Shown here: positions 34,653-44,153 of the stretch, piece after piece
How positions within the stretch are numbered: position 1 is the stretch's first letter
How the letters are laid out: each line of letters begins with the position of its first letter
Assembly (NCBI GenBank): GCA_035301985.1
Contig: DATGTE010000028.1
Location: 151,191 to 215,190, forward strand
Source of the DNA: DASUXY01 sp035301985
GTDB lineage: Bacteria; Bacillota; Bacilli; Bacillales; Amphibacillaceae
Direction: 5' to 3'
DNA length: 64,000 bases
Made by a program: the position numbers and the translations under genes
The notes under the pieces: model-generated
What the model saw: the letters and a program-made list of their open reading frames with translations, nothing else
Told to the model about the DNA's origin: nothing
Databases searched by the model: none

Positions 34653-36300
34653 GTTGCTCCTTATGTTGACTATAGTGGTGTGTATTTTTTATGACGGAAG
34701 ACAAATTATTTAATTTAACTTTCACTTCTCCAGGTGTAGTAGAAGTTGTAAAAATACGCTGGATTTCTGTTTCCATATTATTGATGTTCAGCTCCGCTAA
34801 AATATCATCCAATTCGCCAATCACATGCTCGAATAAATTTATTTTTTCATATAATAACTTCATGATATGTTCTTCAAGCGTTTGGCGGATGGCAAAATTA
34901 AATACATGAATGTCCTTCGTTTGCCCATAGCGATGAATCCGTCCGATGCGTTGTTCTAATTTCATTGGATTCCAGGGCAAATCATAATTGATCATATACT
35001 TACAAAACTGGAGGTTGATTCCTTCACTACCAGCCTCTGTCGCGATGAGTACTTGGGCATGTTCTTTAAATAGCTGTTGCATCCAGTCTTTTTTTCCTCG
35101 GTTAAAACCACCTTGAAAAGGGACGGAGGAAATGCCATATTGTTGTAAATACCATTGTAAATAATGTTGGGTGGCACGGTACTGTGTAAAAATAATCACT
35201 TTTTCTTGATCGATTTCTTTGATGAGTTCGATGACTTTTTTTGCTTTTGTATGATGGGGAAGTTGTTCGATTTGCTCGATTAACGGTTGGATGATGCTGT
35301 TCATTTGGTGATCATCTTCCATTAGTGTTTTTAACGATAAATAACAAGCTTCTCTCGATGAACAAATTTCTCTTAGTAAAGTAATTTTTGTAAAAGTTGA
35401 TAATGATTGGATCGTCTTTTCTAATATTTGATAAAAGTCCATTTCCTCTGCTGTAAAGTTTACCCAAATGGTCTCAATGTTTCTTTTTACTTCATTCATA
35501 CGAGTGCTTTTTCGCGTGTGACGAACCATGACTTTTTGGACGAGTTGTTTTAAATAGTCATCTTTCCTGATTTGATTGCGATCTTTTCCATATCGTTTTA
35601 TAAATGATTCATAATTCCCCAAATGACCGGGCTTTAAAATGGAAACGAGATTAAAAATTTCAATGAGATCATTTTGAATCGGTGTGGCCGTTAATAATAA
35701 GCAAAACTTCTTTTGTAATTCCCTGGCAAATGAGTAGTTTTTTGTACGATGATTTTTAAGTTTATGTGCTTCATCGATTAACACAAAATCATACTCTAAA
35801 TTAAGGATTTGTTCACGATGGGGTGAACGTTTTGCTGTATCGATTGATGAAATCATAATATCGTATGCTTCCCAAGAATAATTTTTACGGTGGATCACCG
35901 TAGGGATATAAAACTTTTCATTTAATTCACGCGCCCATTGATTGACAAGCGATGCAGGGACTAATATGAGGGCTTTTTTAACGAGCCCTCTAATCATATA
36001 TTCTTTTAAAATTAAACCCGCTTCAATGGTTTTACCGAGCCCAACTTCATCTGCTAAAATGGCCCGTCCATGCATTTCTTCGATGACTTGCTCGGCTACT
36101 TGAATTTGATGAGGCAAAAACTCCATGTGTGGTAAATATTTTAAGGAGAGCAGTCCACCAAATTGTGTTGGTATTGTCGTTCGTTCAGCTTCATAAGCCA
36201 TTTCAAAGAGGTTCCATGGAGAGAAAGGACCTCCTTTGTCAAGTGTTTGTTGAAATTCATCGATAAAATGTAAATCGTTATGAATGTGAATGGAATCCAT
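34636..36300 (-). CDS. yqhH: SNF2-family DEAD/DEAH helicase YqhH
   Basis: 554 residues. Two RecA-like lobes: motif I (LADEVGLGKTIEAGLI), motif II (VLIDEAHKLKNH), motif III (LLLTATPIQND), then the C-terminal lobe with IIFTQYRATQHYL, TEAGSEGINLQFC and the Q-R motif LEQRIGRIHRYGQ. It belongs to the bacterial HepA/RapA-like SNF2 group and probably moves on double-stranded DNA. ATG 36300 is preferred since AAAGGATG overlaps the upstream ATG 36309. The C-terminus is degenerate coiled coil. Divergent from gcvT. Confidence 0.9.
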   Translation of the reverse strand: MDSIHIHNDLHFIDEFQQTLDKGGPFSPWNLFEMAYEAERTTIPTQFGGLLSLKYLPHMEFLPHQIQVAEQVIEEMHGRAILADEVGLGKTIEAGLILKEYMIRGLVKKALILVPASLVNQWARELNEKFYIPTVIHRKNYSWEAYDIMISSIDTAKRSPHREQILNLEYDFVLIDEAHKLKNHRTKNYSFARELQKKFCLLLTATPIQNDLIEIFNLVSILKPGHLGNYESFIKRYGKDRNQIRKDDYLKQLVQKVMVRHTRKSTRMNEVKRNIETIWVNFTAEEMDFYQILEKTIQSLSTFTKITLLREICSSREACYLSLKTLMEDDHQMNSIIQPLIEQIEQLPHHTKAKKVIELIKEIDQEKVIIFTQYRATQHYLQWYLQQYGISSVPFQGGFNRGKKDWMQQLFKEHAQVLIATEAGSEGINLQFCKYMINYDLPWNPMKLEQRIGRIHRYGQTKDIHVFNFAIRQTLEEHIMKLLYEKINLFEHVIGELDDILAELNINNMETEIQRIFTTSTTPGEVKVKLNNLSSVIKNTHHYSQHKEQHDAYY

Positions 36301-36656
36301 TGTATACATCCTTTATTCGGGCTAATTCATTATTTCCATACAAACGTCACAATTAACGAAATTATACAATAAGTTTGTATATGTGATATACTAAGCATAG
36401 AAAAAATGATTGGCAGTTATTCTATAGTGTCCCCAAGATTATATTTTTCATGAGAGATTTACAAGATGATTTTACCGCAAGTTTTTAACCCACTTTTATC
36501 GAGATATCATGAGCCGAAGTCCCCTTTGAAGAATAAAGGTGAGAAACGAGATCACCTCAATTTTGTGCAATTGTATGCGTTATCATATAGCAGGTGTTGT
36601 AATTGTTTATGCTTGTGGGACTCTTATGTGTGAATGTGAAAAAAGGAGTGAGTCAT
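36301..36656 (+). other. Long leader of the glycine cleavage operon
   Basis: 356 bases without a gene. An extended -10 promoter (TGA followed by TATACT at 36387-36392) would give a transcript leader of about 260 nt. A hairpin with arms AGGTGA and TCACCT lies near 36538-36562. The leader contains GCCGAAG at about 36512 followed by a small hairpin and GTGAGAAAC, loosely like the core of a glycine riboswitch, but the conserved GGAGAGA and CTCTCAGG parts are missing or displaced. I therefore do not call a riboswitch. Confidence 0.4.
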
Positions 36657-37775
36657 GTGAATGCTTTGAAGCGTACCCCACTGTTTCCTGAATATGAAAA
36701 ACACGGGGCAAGAACGATTGACTTTGGTGGTTGGGACATGCCTGTCCAATTTTCAGGTATTAAACATGAGCATGAGACTACACGAACAAAAGCGGGCTTG
36801 TTTGATGTATCGCATATGGGTGAAATCTCCGTTAAAGGAACGAAAAGCTTACCGTTTTTACAGAAGATGGTTACGAATGATGTCTCTAAACTTTCCCCGA
36901 AACGAGTTCAGTATACATTTATGTGTAAAGAAAGTGGGGGTACAATCGATGATTTTTTGATCTATATGCTTGCTGAAGATGAATACTTGTTAGTTGTCAA
37001 TGCCGCGAACACGGAAAAGGATTACAAATGGTTGGTAGAACATAATGATTTTTCTTCAGATGAAGTTGTCATCGAAAATGTTTCGAATCATTATGGTTTG
37101 CTCGCATTACAAGGGCCGAAAGCCGAAGAAATATTACAAACGGTGACAGACACTCCTTTGAACAAAATGGGTTCATTTCATTTTGAAACCGATGTACGTT
37201 TTTTTACGCTTGATCAACGAGCACTCGTGTCAAGAACAGGATATACAGGTGAGGATGGATTCGAAATTTATATTGATCCAAACGGGTTGACTAAGCTTTG
37301 GAATTTGCTTTTGGATGCTGGAAAAGATGAGGGCTTAATTCCTGTAGGTTTAGGTGCAAGGGATACATTGCGATTTGAAGCAAATCTTCCATTATACGGA
37401 CAGGAGCTTTCTGAACATATTTCGCCTGTTGAAGCTGGTTTAACATTTGCAGTGAAAGTGGATAAAGATATACCTTTTATGGGTCAAGAAAAGTTGACTG
37501 AACAAATCACGAATGGCCCAAAGCGTCAACTAGTTGCTATTGAAATGGTCGATCGTGGAATCCCTCGCAATGGTTATGATGTTTACAATCAAAACGATGA
37601 TCGAATTGGCTTCATCACATCTGGTACGCACTCACCTACTTTACAAAAAAATATCGGACTCGCACTTATCAACAATGATGATATAGATATTGGGACAGAG
37701 CTATACGTTCACGTTCGCAAGCGCAAGTTAAAAGCAGTGATTGTCAACACACCATTTTTGCAACAAAATGAATAA
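36657..37775 (+). CDS. gcvT: Glycine cleavage system T protein (aminomethyltransferase)
   Basis: 372 residues. GcvT transfers the methylene group from aminomethyl-lipoyl GcvH to tetrahydrofolate and releases ammonia. Family signatures: RTPLFPEYEKHGARTIDFGG, GLFDVSHMGEI, YTFMCKESGGTIDDF, SRTGYTGEDGFEIY and GLGARDTLRFEA. The frame is open from 36603; AAAGGAG best fits GTG 36657. The first gene of gcvT-gcvPA-gcvPB; the gap to gcvPA is 13 bases. GcvH and lipoate enzymes are elsewhere. Confidence 0.95.
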   Translation: MNALKRTPLFPEYEKHGARTIDFGGWDMPVQFSGIKHEHETTRTKAGLFDVSHMGEISVKGTKSLPFLQKMVTNDVSKLSPKRVQYTFMCKESGGTIDDFLIYMLAEDEYLLVVNAANTEKDYKWLVEHNDFSSDEVVIENVSNHYGLLALQGPKAEEILQTVTDTPLNKMGSFHFETDVRFFTLDQRALVSRTGYTGEDGFEIYIDPNGLTKLWNLLLDAGKDEGLIPVGLGARDTLRFEANLPLYGQELSEHISPVEAGLTFAVKVDKDIPFMGQEKLTEQITNGPKRQLVAIEMVDRGIPRNGYDVYNQNDDRIGFITSGTHSPTLQKNIGLALINNDDIDIGTELYVHVRKRKLKAVIVNTPFLQQNE

Positions 37776-37788
37776 GGGAGAGATTGTT

Positions 37789-39141
37789 ATGAAGTTTCGT
37801 TATTTACCGATGACAGATGCCGATCAAAAGGAAATGTTAGACACAATCGGTGTAGATTCTACGGAAGAGTTGTTTTCTGACATTCCGAAAAGTGTGCGTT
37901 ATGACGGGCAATTGAATTTAAAACAACCTGCTTCCGAAGCGCAATTGATGAAAGAGCTTTCGCAAATGGCGAATAAAAATGCGAGTATGAAAGAGTATTG
38001 TTCTTTTTTAGGAGCCGGCGTCTACGACCATTACATCCCTTCGGTAGTTGACCATGTGATTTCCAGATCAGAATTCTACACCGCCTATACGCCTTACCAG
38101 CCTGAAATATCGCAAGGGGAGTTACAAGCGATCTTCGAATTTCAAACGATGATATCTGAATTGAGCGGATTACCGATCGCCAACTCTTCAATGTATGACG
38201 GAGGAACAGCATTGGCGGAAGCTGTTAACTTAAGTGCTGCACAAACAAAAAGAAAAAAAGTGATCGTCTCCAAAGCCGTTCACCCGGAATCAAGAGCTGT
38301 GATCAAAACATATGCTAAGGGTCCAGAGCTCGAAATCGTCGAAATTGATCATAAAGACGGCCGGACAGATTTAGAGCAACTAGCTAAGGAGCTCGATGAA
38401 CATACAGCGGGTGTTGCCATCCAATATCCGAACTTTTTTGGACAAATTGAACCGTTAGAAGCTGTGCAGGAAATCATTGAACAACAGAAGAAAACGATGT
38501 TTATCGTCTCTAGTAACCCGCTCGCATTAGGTTATTTAACACCACCAGGACAATTCGGAGCGGATATCGTTGTCGGGGATACACAAGTATTCGGTATTCC
38601 TTCACAATTCGGTGGACCCCATTGTGGATATTTTACGACGACGAAAAAGCTCATGAGAAAAGTACCCGGAAGGTTAGTCGGGCAAACGACCGATGAAGAG
38701 GGCGTACGAGGGTTTGTGTTAACCCTCCAAACGAGAGAGCAACATATTCGTAGAGAAAAGGCGACTTCAAATATTTGTTCGAATCAAGCCTTAAATGCTT
38801 TAGCTAGCTCTGTTGCGTTAACTTCGCTTGGAAAAACTGGTTTGAGAAAAATGGCAGCATTAAATATGTACAAGGCACGCTATGCAAAACAACAATTGTT
38901 GGACGCAGGGATAGCGGTTGCTTTTGATGGTCCGTTTTTTAATGAGTTTGTCATTAAACTACCGCTGTCTGTTACAGAAATGAATGCAAAATTATTAAAC
39001 GATGGGATTATCGGTGGTTACGACCTTGAGCAAGTTTATCCGGAATTAGAACGACATATGCTCATCGCAGTAACTGAAAATCGTACGAAAGAAGAAATCG
39101 ATACGTTTGTTGAAAAATTGGAGGGAATCATCAATGGCTAA
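37789..39141 (+). CDS. gcvPA: Glycine dehydrogenase (decarboxylating) subunit 1
   Basis: 450 residues, the N-terminal half of the split P protein. With GcvPB it decarboxylates glycine and loads the aminomethyl group on lipoylated GcvH. Conserved blocks: FLGAGVYDHYIPSVVDHV, TPYQPEISQGELQAIFE, MYDGGTALAEA and FGGPHCGYF. This subunit does not carry the PLP lysine. ATG 37789 follows GGGAGAG. It overlaps gcvPB by 8 bases, indicating translational coupling for a heteromeric enzyme. Confidence 0.96.
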   Translation: MKFRYLPMTDADQKEMLDTIGVDSTEELFSDIPKSVRYDGQLNLKQPASEAQLMKELSQMANKNASMKEYCSFLGAGVYDHYIPSVVDHVISRSEFYTAYTPYQPEISQGELQAIFEFQTMISELSGLPIANSSMYDGGTALAEAVNLSAAQTKRKKVIVSKAVHPESRAVIKTYAKGPELEIVEIDHKDGRTDLEQLAKELDEHTAGVAIQYPNFFGQIEPLEAVQEIIEQQKKTMFIVSSNPLALGYLTPPGQFGADIVVGDTQVFGIPSQFGGPHCGYFTTTKKLMRKVPGRLVGQTTDEEGVRGFVLTLQTREQHIRREKATSNICSNQALNALASSVALTSLGKTGLRKMAALNMYKARYAKQQLLDAGIAVAFDGPFFNEFVIKLPLSVTEMNAKLLNDGIIGGYDLEQVYPELERHMLIAVTENRTKEEIDTFVEKLEGIING

Positions 39142-40594
39142 AAACAATTTCCCACTCATTTTTGAACGTTCAAAAGAAGGAAGAGTAGGGTATAGTTTAC
39201 CCGAATTAGATGTTCCGGAAGTCGACTTAGATCAAGAGTTAAATGACGCTTATGTACGTAAAACAGACCCAGAACTTCCAGAAGTGAGCGAATTGGAACT
39301 CATGCGTCATTATACAGGTCTTTCGAATCGTAATTATGGGGTCGACTCGGGATTTTATCCACTCGGTTCATGCACGATGAAATATAATCCAAAAATAAAT
39401 GAAGATGTGGCTAGACTTGAAGGTTTTAGTCATATTCATCCGTATCAAGATCCGCAAACGGTTCAAGGGGCTATGGAAATGATGTATGAGTTACAATATT
39501 CTCTAGCGGAAATCACGGGGATGGATGAAGTTTCTCTACAGCCAGCGGCCGGTGCTCAAGGTGAATGGGCCGGCTTGATGATGATTAAAGCATTTCATGA
39601 AGCGAATGGAGATTTCAATCGAACGAAAGTGATTGTTCCAGACTCTGCCCATGGGACAAACCCAGCATCTGCGTCTGTTGCCGGTTTTGAAGCCGTAACT
39701 GTAAAGTCAAATGATCAAGGACTTGTTGATTTAGAAGATTTACAGCGCGTTGTCGATGAAGAAACAGCGGCTTTAATGTTGACGAATCCGAATACTTTAG
39801 GGCTGTTTGAAACAGAAATTGTTGAAATGGCTAAGATCGTCCATGATGCGGGGGGGAAGCTTTACTACGATGGTGCCAATTTAAACGCAATCATGGGTTA
39901 TGCTCGACCCGGCGATATGGGATTTGATGTCGTTCACTTAAATTTGCATAAAACGTTTACCGGACCACATGGAGGTGGAGGACCAGGTTCTGGCCCGATT
40001 GGAGTACGGAAAGAATTAATACCATTCATGCCGACCCCGATTGTCAAAAAGGAAGGGGATGCATACGTATTTGACACGAATCGTCCACAGTCTATCGGTA
40101 GGGTGAAGCCGTATTATGGAAATTTCGGTATTTATCTTCGCGCCTATACGTATATCCGTACAATGGGAGCAGAAGGCCTTAAAAAAGCTAGTGAATATGC
40201 CGTATTAAATGCCAATTACATGATGCGCAAGTTGGAACATGTCTATGAATTACCATTTACACAACATTGTAAGCACGAATTTGTCATCTCCGGTAAACGT
40301 CAAAGACAATTAGGAGTGCGAACACTTGATATTGCGAAGCGTTTACTTGATTTTGGTTACCATCCACCAACGATTTATTTCCCTTTAAATGTAGAAGAAG
40401 CGATGATGATTGAGCCAACAGAAACCGAAAGTAAAGAAACATTGGATGATTTCATTGCTGCGATGGTACAGATCTCGGAAGAAGTAGAACAAGATCCGGA
40501 AGTTGTTCAGGAGGCACCACATCTTACAATTGTCAAACGAATGGATGAAGCAACAGCAGCTCGAAAACCTATTTTAAGGTATAGGAAAGAATAG
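39134..40594 (+). CDS. gcvPB: Glycine dehydrogenase (decarboxylating) subunit 2
   Basis: 486 residues, the PLP-carrying half of the split P protein. The cofactor lysine is K273 in HLNLHKTFTGPHGGGGPG; other blocks are YPLGSCTMKYNPKIN, QPAAGAQGEWAG and PDSAHGTNPASA. ATG 39134 follows TTGGAGGGAAT inside the end of gcvPA. The operon ends in a strong terminator. In this window serine/glycine-derived one-carbon units connect it with FolD and YqgN. Confidence 0.97.
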   Translation: MAKNNFPLIFERSKEGRVGYSLPELDVPEVDLDQELNDAYVRKTDPELPEVSELELMRHYTGLSNRNYGVDSGFYPLGSCTMKYNPKINEDVARLEGFSHIHPYQDPQTVQGAMEMMYELQYSLAEITGMDEVSLQPAAGAQGEWAGLMMIKAFHEANGDFNRTKVIVPDSAHGTNPASASVAGFEAVTVKSNDQGLVDLEDLQRVVDEETAALMLTNPNTLGLFETEIVEMAKIVHDAGGKLYYDGANLNAIMGYARPGDMGFDVVHLNLHKTFTGPHGGGGPGSGPIGVRKELIPFMPTPIVKKEGDAYVFDTNRPQSIGRVKPYYGNFGIYLRAYTYIRTMGAEGLKKASEYAVLNANYMMRKLEHVYELPFTQHCKHEFVISGKRQRQLGVRTLDIAKRLLDFGYHPPTIYFPLNVEEAMMIEPTETESKETLDDFIAAMVQISEEVEQDPEVVQEAPHLTIVKRMDEATAARKPILRYRKE

Positions 40595-40624
40595 CATACG
40601 GTAGAATCGTTTATATCATTCGAA

Positions 40625-40670
40625 AAAAACCACCTCACGTTATAGAACGATAATCATTGAGGTGGTTTTT
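40625..40670. terminator. Bidirectional terminator between gcvPB and yqhL
   Basis: AAAAACCACCTCA (40625-40637) pairs perfectly with TGAGGTGGTTTTT (40658-40670) across a 20-base loop, between convergent genes. Confidence 0.9.
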
Positions 40671-40685
40671 TATGTGTCAATGTTT

Positions 40686-41051
40686 TTATTTAATTTTTCC
40701 AGTCCACTTCTTGAAGCCACCCTTTAATACGCTAAGGTCTTGGTAGCCATTTTTATGCAGTAAATGAGCGGCACGTTTGGCTCGGGATACCCCTTGACCA
40801 TAAAGGTAAACGGGTTTATCTCTACGCAATTCAATTAAACGTTGACGCATTTGTGTTAATGGGATATTTCGTGCCCCGAGAATATGTCCTCTATCAAATT
40901 CTTGCGGTTCTCGTACATCGATTAACTGTGCTTTACGATATCCTTTTTTGAATTGTTCTTCTGATAGTTCTTTGAGATATGTACGTTGTCTAAAGTATCT
41001 AAATACAAAAAATGTAACCAAGATAACAATTGCAATGATTAAAAATGTCAT
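40686..41051 (-). CDS. yqhL: Membrane-anchored rhodanese-like protein YqhL, no active-site cysteine
   Basis: 121 residues: an N-terminal membrane helix (about 2-19) and a rhodanese domain with LIDVREPQEFDRGHILGARN and a C-terminal LKGGFKKW. The active-site loop reads YLYGQGVSR; the catalytic cysteine position is glycine (G85), and the whole protein has no cysteine, so sulfurtransferase chemistry is not expected. It may be a binding or regulatory rhodanese (inference). Position after gcvPB matches yqhL of Bacillus subtilis. Confidence 0.88.
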   Translation of the reverse strand: MTFLIIAIVILVTFFVFRYFRQRTYLKELSEEQFKKGYRKAQLIDVREPQEFDRGHILGARNIPLTQMRQRLIELRRDKPVYLYGQGVSRAKRAAHLLHKNGYQDLSVLKGGFKKWTGKIK

Positions 41052-41332
41052 GTTATGTCCCCCGTCTAACTATGTTCATTCTCTATTATATGGTGTTAGA
41101 TATTTTATTTCAAAGGTTTTTCCTTGCTATTCCTGTAGGAGAGGTATATATTTATTTGGGACGATTTTGCATAACAAATCGTTTTGACGAGACTCTAGAT
41201 ATTCATAAAATATGTAAACTATAAAATGTGTAGGAAAGATTAGTTGGCTCGATAAAATCTTTGGTTTTCTCGTTTTTTCTCGTGTTAAGATCTGCTTTTA
41301 CACATTGACAAAACTCATAATTTCTGCTTCGA

Positions 41333-41348
41333 ACACTATATATGGTGT
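41333..41348 (+). promoter_or_regulatory. NrdR box 1 upstream of nrdJ
   Basis: ACACTATATATGGTGT, matching the NrdR consensus acaCwAtATaTwGtgt almost completely, within a longer palindrome (41327-41354). NrdR is the ATP/dATP-sensing repressor of ribonucleotide reductase genes. Confidence 0.8.
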
Positions 41349-41361
41349 TCGAAGTTTATTT

Positions 41362-41391
41362 TTGACACAATATGTTGTTTAGTGGTATCTT
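41362..41391 (+). promoter_or_regulatory. Probable nrdJ promoter
   Basis: TTGACA (41362-41367), an 18-base spacer, and TATCTT (41386-41391). NrdR box 2 covers the -35 region. Confidence 0.55.
41365..41380 (+). promoter_or_regulatory. NrdR box 2 upstream of nrdJ
   Basis: ACACAATATGTTGTTT, a slightly weaker match to the NrdR consensus, exactly 32 bases (about three helical turns) from box 1, the usual spacing for paired NrdR boxes. Confidence 0.7.
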
Positions 41392-41452
41392 ATGTATGAG
41401 ATTCATTTACGGTAAAGTTTCGATATTGATCCGTTACAAAAGGAGCGATTGT

Positions 41453-44011
41453 ATGGCCACAGTAGTTAATAAGGCAAGCAAAATTGATGTACAACAACTA
41501 AACGAAGATATTGCGAATTTCCCGCAAGTTCATCCGATTACAGATGATATGAATATCACGCATGAAGGTGTATCTCGTCTAGTGATGTTAGATCGATACG
41601 CCTTTAAAGATACAGAAAAGAAAACATTGAGAGCAGGAGATTTTGTTGTTTTAACTGTGAAAGAGGATCCGAATTTTCCGGCTCGAGGTTTAGGTTTTAT
41701 CAAATCCATTGATTGGACGAATCAAAAAGCAGAGATTCAGATTGAGCCCGAGTTTTTATCCGTCCTTGAACCAGAAGAAGCTGAGACCGGTCTGATTACG
41801 CGTAAATTAGATGTCATAGATAAGCCTCTTGAAGTTTTTTATGAACAAATTGCTAAACGAAATGCGACTGGGTTATCTGCTGTTGAACAAACAGAAGAAA
41901 AACAACAATTTTGGTATGAACAGTTCTATGAAGAACTAGCGAACCTTCACTTTATTCCGGCTGGAAGGGTATTGTATGGAGCAGGTAGTGGGACAGATGT
42001 AACCTATTTTAATTGCTACGTCATGCCGTATGTAAAAGACTCCCGGGAAGGAATAAGTAATCATCGTAAACAAGTGATGGAAATTATGTCTAGAGGCGGT
42101 GGAGTTGGTACAAATGGATCTACTTTAAGACCGAGAAATACGTTGGCCAGAGGGGTTAACGGAAAGTCTTCTGGGTCGGTTTCTTGGCTGAATGACATTG
42201 CTAAATTAACCCATCTTGTCGAGCAAGGTGGCTCGAGACGTGGGGCGCAAATGATTATGTTGGTAGATTCACATCCTGATATTATCGAATTTATCATTTC
42301 AAAAATGCAAAACCCAAGAATACTTAGATATTTAATCGAAAATACTAAAGATGAACAAATTAAACATCTTGCAAAAGAAAAGTTAAAGTTCACCCCTTTA
42401 ACTGAAGTAGAAGCCGATCTTTATCAAGGTGTATTAAACTATAAAGCGATGCCAGGTTTAGGTGGATTTACACCAGAAGCCATAAAAGAAGCTGAAAGTA
42501 AATTACGTAATGGTGGAACATACGGTGTTCATGAGCCGGACTTTTTAACTGGCGCGAACATTTCCGTTTGCATAACAAAGGAATTTATGGAAGCCGTTGA
42601 CAATGATGATTGGTATGAGCTACGTTTTCCAGATGTAGAAAATTATACAGAAGAAGAAATGGAGGCGTATAACGAAAAGTGGCATGAGGTAGGTGATGTC
42701 CGCAAATGGGAGGAAATGGGCTTTGGTGTACGTGTACACCGACGCATTCGTGCGAAAGAATTGTGGAATTTAATCAATGTATGTGCTACATATTCAGCCG
42801 AACCAGGAATATTCTTTATTGATAATGCCAATGAAATGACGAATGCGCAAAGTTATGGTGACCAAGTTGTCGCTACAAATCCATGTGGGGAACAACCATT
42901 AGCCCCTTATTCTGTATGTAATTTAGCAGCGGTTAACTTAGCAGCTATGGCCAATAAAGATACGAAAACAGTTGATTATGACAAATTGAAGAAAACTGTG
43001 AAAATTGGAGTTAAAATGCAGGATAACGTCATTGATGCTACACCATATTTTTTAGAAGAAAATAAGAAGCAAGCGCTAGGGGAACGACGCATTGGCTTAG
43101 GTGTTATGGGGCTTCACGACTTACTGATCTACTGTGAAACGGAGTATGGATCACCGGAAGGAAATAAACTCGTCGATCAAATCTTTGAAACGATTGCTAC
43201 GACGGCGTATCGTGCTTCGATTGACCTCGCCAAAGAAAAAGGTAGCTTTCCATTTTTAGTCGGTGAAACAGAAGCAGAAACGAAACGTCTGCGACAAGCA
43301 TTTATTGAAACGGGTTATATGAAACAGATGCCACGCGATATTAAAGAAGGTATTTTAGAGAACGGCATTCGCAATTCTCATCTCCTAACCGTCGCACCGA
43401 CTGGCAGTACGGGGACGATGGTAGGAGTAAGTACAGGATTAGAGCCATACTTTTCCTTCTCCTATTATCGAAGCGGACGACTCGGCAAATTTATTGAAGT
43501 AAAGGCCGATATAGTTCAAGAATATCTTGATAACCATCCAGAAGCCGATGAAAATAATTTACCGCACTGGTTTGTAACGGCAATGGATTTATCTCCAGAA
43601 GCTCATGCGGATACACAATGTGTGATTCAGCGCTGGGTCGATAGCTCGATTTCTAAAACTGTCAATGCCCCGAAAGGCTATACGGTAGAACAAGTGGAAA
43701 ATGTGTATAAGCGACTGTATAAAGGTGGAGCAAAAGGCGGTACAGTATATGTTGATGGTAGTCGTGACTCACAAGTGCTAACCTTAAAGGCAGAAGAAAA
43801 TAATAACTATGAGCAAACCGAATTATTTGATGATGTAAAACAACCAACCGTCGTTCTTATGGACACAATTCAAGAGTTAGAACATACGGATGTAACAATT
43901 GGTTCTGAAATTGGCAATACATGCCCTGTGTGCCGTAAAGGAAGTGTGAAAGATATCGGTGGTTGTAATACGTGTACAAGTTGTGGTGCACAGTTAAAAT
44001 GTGGATTATAA
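41453..44011 (+). CDS. nrdJ: Adenosylcobalamin-dependent (class II) ribonucleotide reductase NrdJ
   Basis: 852 residues. It reduces ribonucleotides to deoxyribonucleotides with a B12-derived radical. Visible elements: an N-terminal domain, YFNCYVMPYVKDSREGI (first redox cysteine region), NPCGEQPLAPYSVCNLAA (radical-site NxCxE and second cysteine region), LTVAPTGSTGTMVGVSTGLE, and a C-terminal zinc-ribbon tail with CPVCRKG and CNTCTSCGAQLKC. The frame is open from 41372, but AAAAGGAG best fits ATG 41453. NrdR boxes precede it. It occupies the place where lipM lies in Bacillus subtilis. Confidence 0.95.
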   Translation: MATVVNKASKIDVQQLNEDIANFPQVHPITDDMNITHEGVSRLVMLDRYAFKDTEKKTLRAGDFVVLTVKEDPNFPARGLGFIKSIDWTNQKAEIQIEPEFLSVLEPEEAETGLITRKLDVIDKPLEVFYEQIAKRNATGLSAVEQTEEKQQFWYEQFYEELANLHFIPAGRVLYGAGSGTDVTYFNCYVMPYVKDSREGISNHRKQVMEIMSRGGGVGTNGSTLRPRNTLARGVNGKSSGSVSWLNDIAKLTHLVEQGGSRRGAQMIMLVDSHPDIIEFIISKMQNPRILRYLIENTKDEQIKHLAKEKLKFTPLTEVEADLYQGVLNYKAMPGLGGFTPEAIKEAESKLRNGGTYGVHEPDFLTGANISVCITKEFMEAVDNDDWYELRFPDVENYTEEEMEAYNEKWHEVGDVRKWEEMGFGVRVHRRIRAKELWNLINVCATYSAEPGIFFIDNANEMTNAQSYGDQVVATNPCGEQPLAPYSVCNLAAVNLAAMANKDTKTVDYDKLKKTVKIGVKMQDNVIDATPYFLEENKKQALGERRIGLGVMGLHDLLIYCETEYGSPEGNKLVDQIFETIATTAYRASIDLAKEKGSFPFLVGETEAETKRLRQAFIETGYMKQMPRDIKEGILENGIRNSHLLTVAPTGSTGTMVGVSTGLEPYFSFSYYRSGRLGKFIEVKADIVQEYLDNHPEADENNLPHWFVTAMDLSPEAHADTQCVIQRWVDSSISKTVNAPKGYTVEQVENVYKRLYKGGAKGGTVYVDGSRDSQVLTLKAEENNNYEQTELFDDVKQPTVVLMDTIQELEHTDVTIGSEIGNTCPVCRKGSVKDIGGCNTCTSCGAQLKCGL

Positions 44012-44020
44012 AGGTGGATG

Positions 44021-44058
44021 AAGAACTGACGAACGATGTCAGTTCTTCTTTCTTTTTT
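44021..44058 (+). terminator. Terminator after nrdJ
   Basis: AAGAACTGAC (44021-44030) pairs perfectly with GTCAGTTCTT (44038-44047) around GAACGAT, followed by a T-rich tail. Confidence 0.92.
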
Positions 44059-44153
44059 AAACAATCGCTTGTCTAACACTGGATTATACGGTATCCTCGT
44101 AGAAGAAACAGTTTTGCCCGAACTAAAAAATTTTTGTGAAATGAGGAGAATCG

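Larger units (their letters stand above)
41052..41452. other. Non-coding region upstream of nrdJ
   Basis: 401 bases. The promoter-proximal part carries two NrdR boxes and a promoter (listed separately). No cobalamin riboswitch core was recognised. The remainder is AT-rich sequence without a recognisable gene. Confidence 0.6.

Noticed and set aside
41327..41354. Long palindrome CTTCGAACAC/GTGTTCGAAG read as a LexA site
   Set aside because: The spacing between the CGAAC and GTTCG halves is far longer than the four bases of a Bacillus LexA box; it contains NrdR box 1.
41180..41452. Cobalamin riboswitch upstream of nrdJ
   Set aside because: Considered because the enzyme uses B12, but no B12-box-like core was found; NrdR boxes explain the regulation better.
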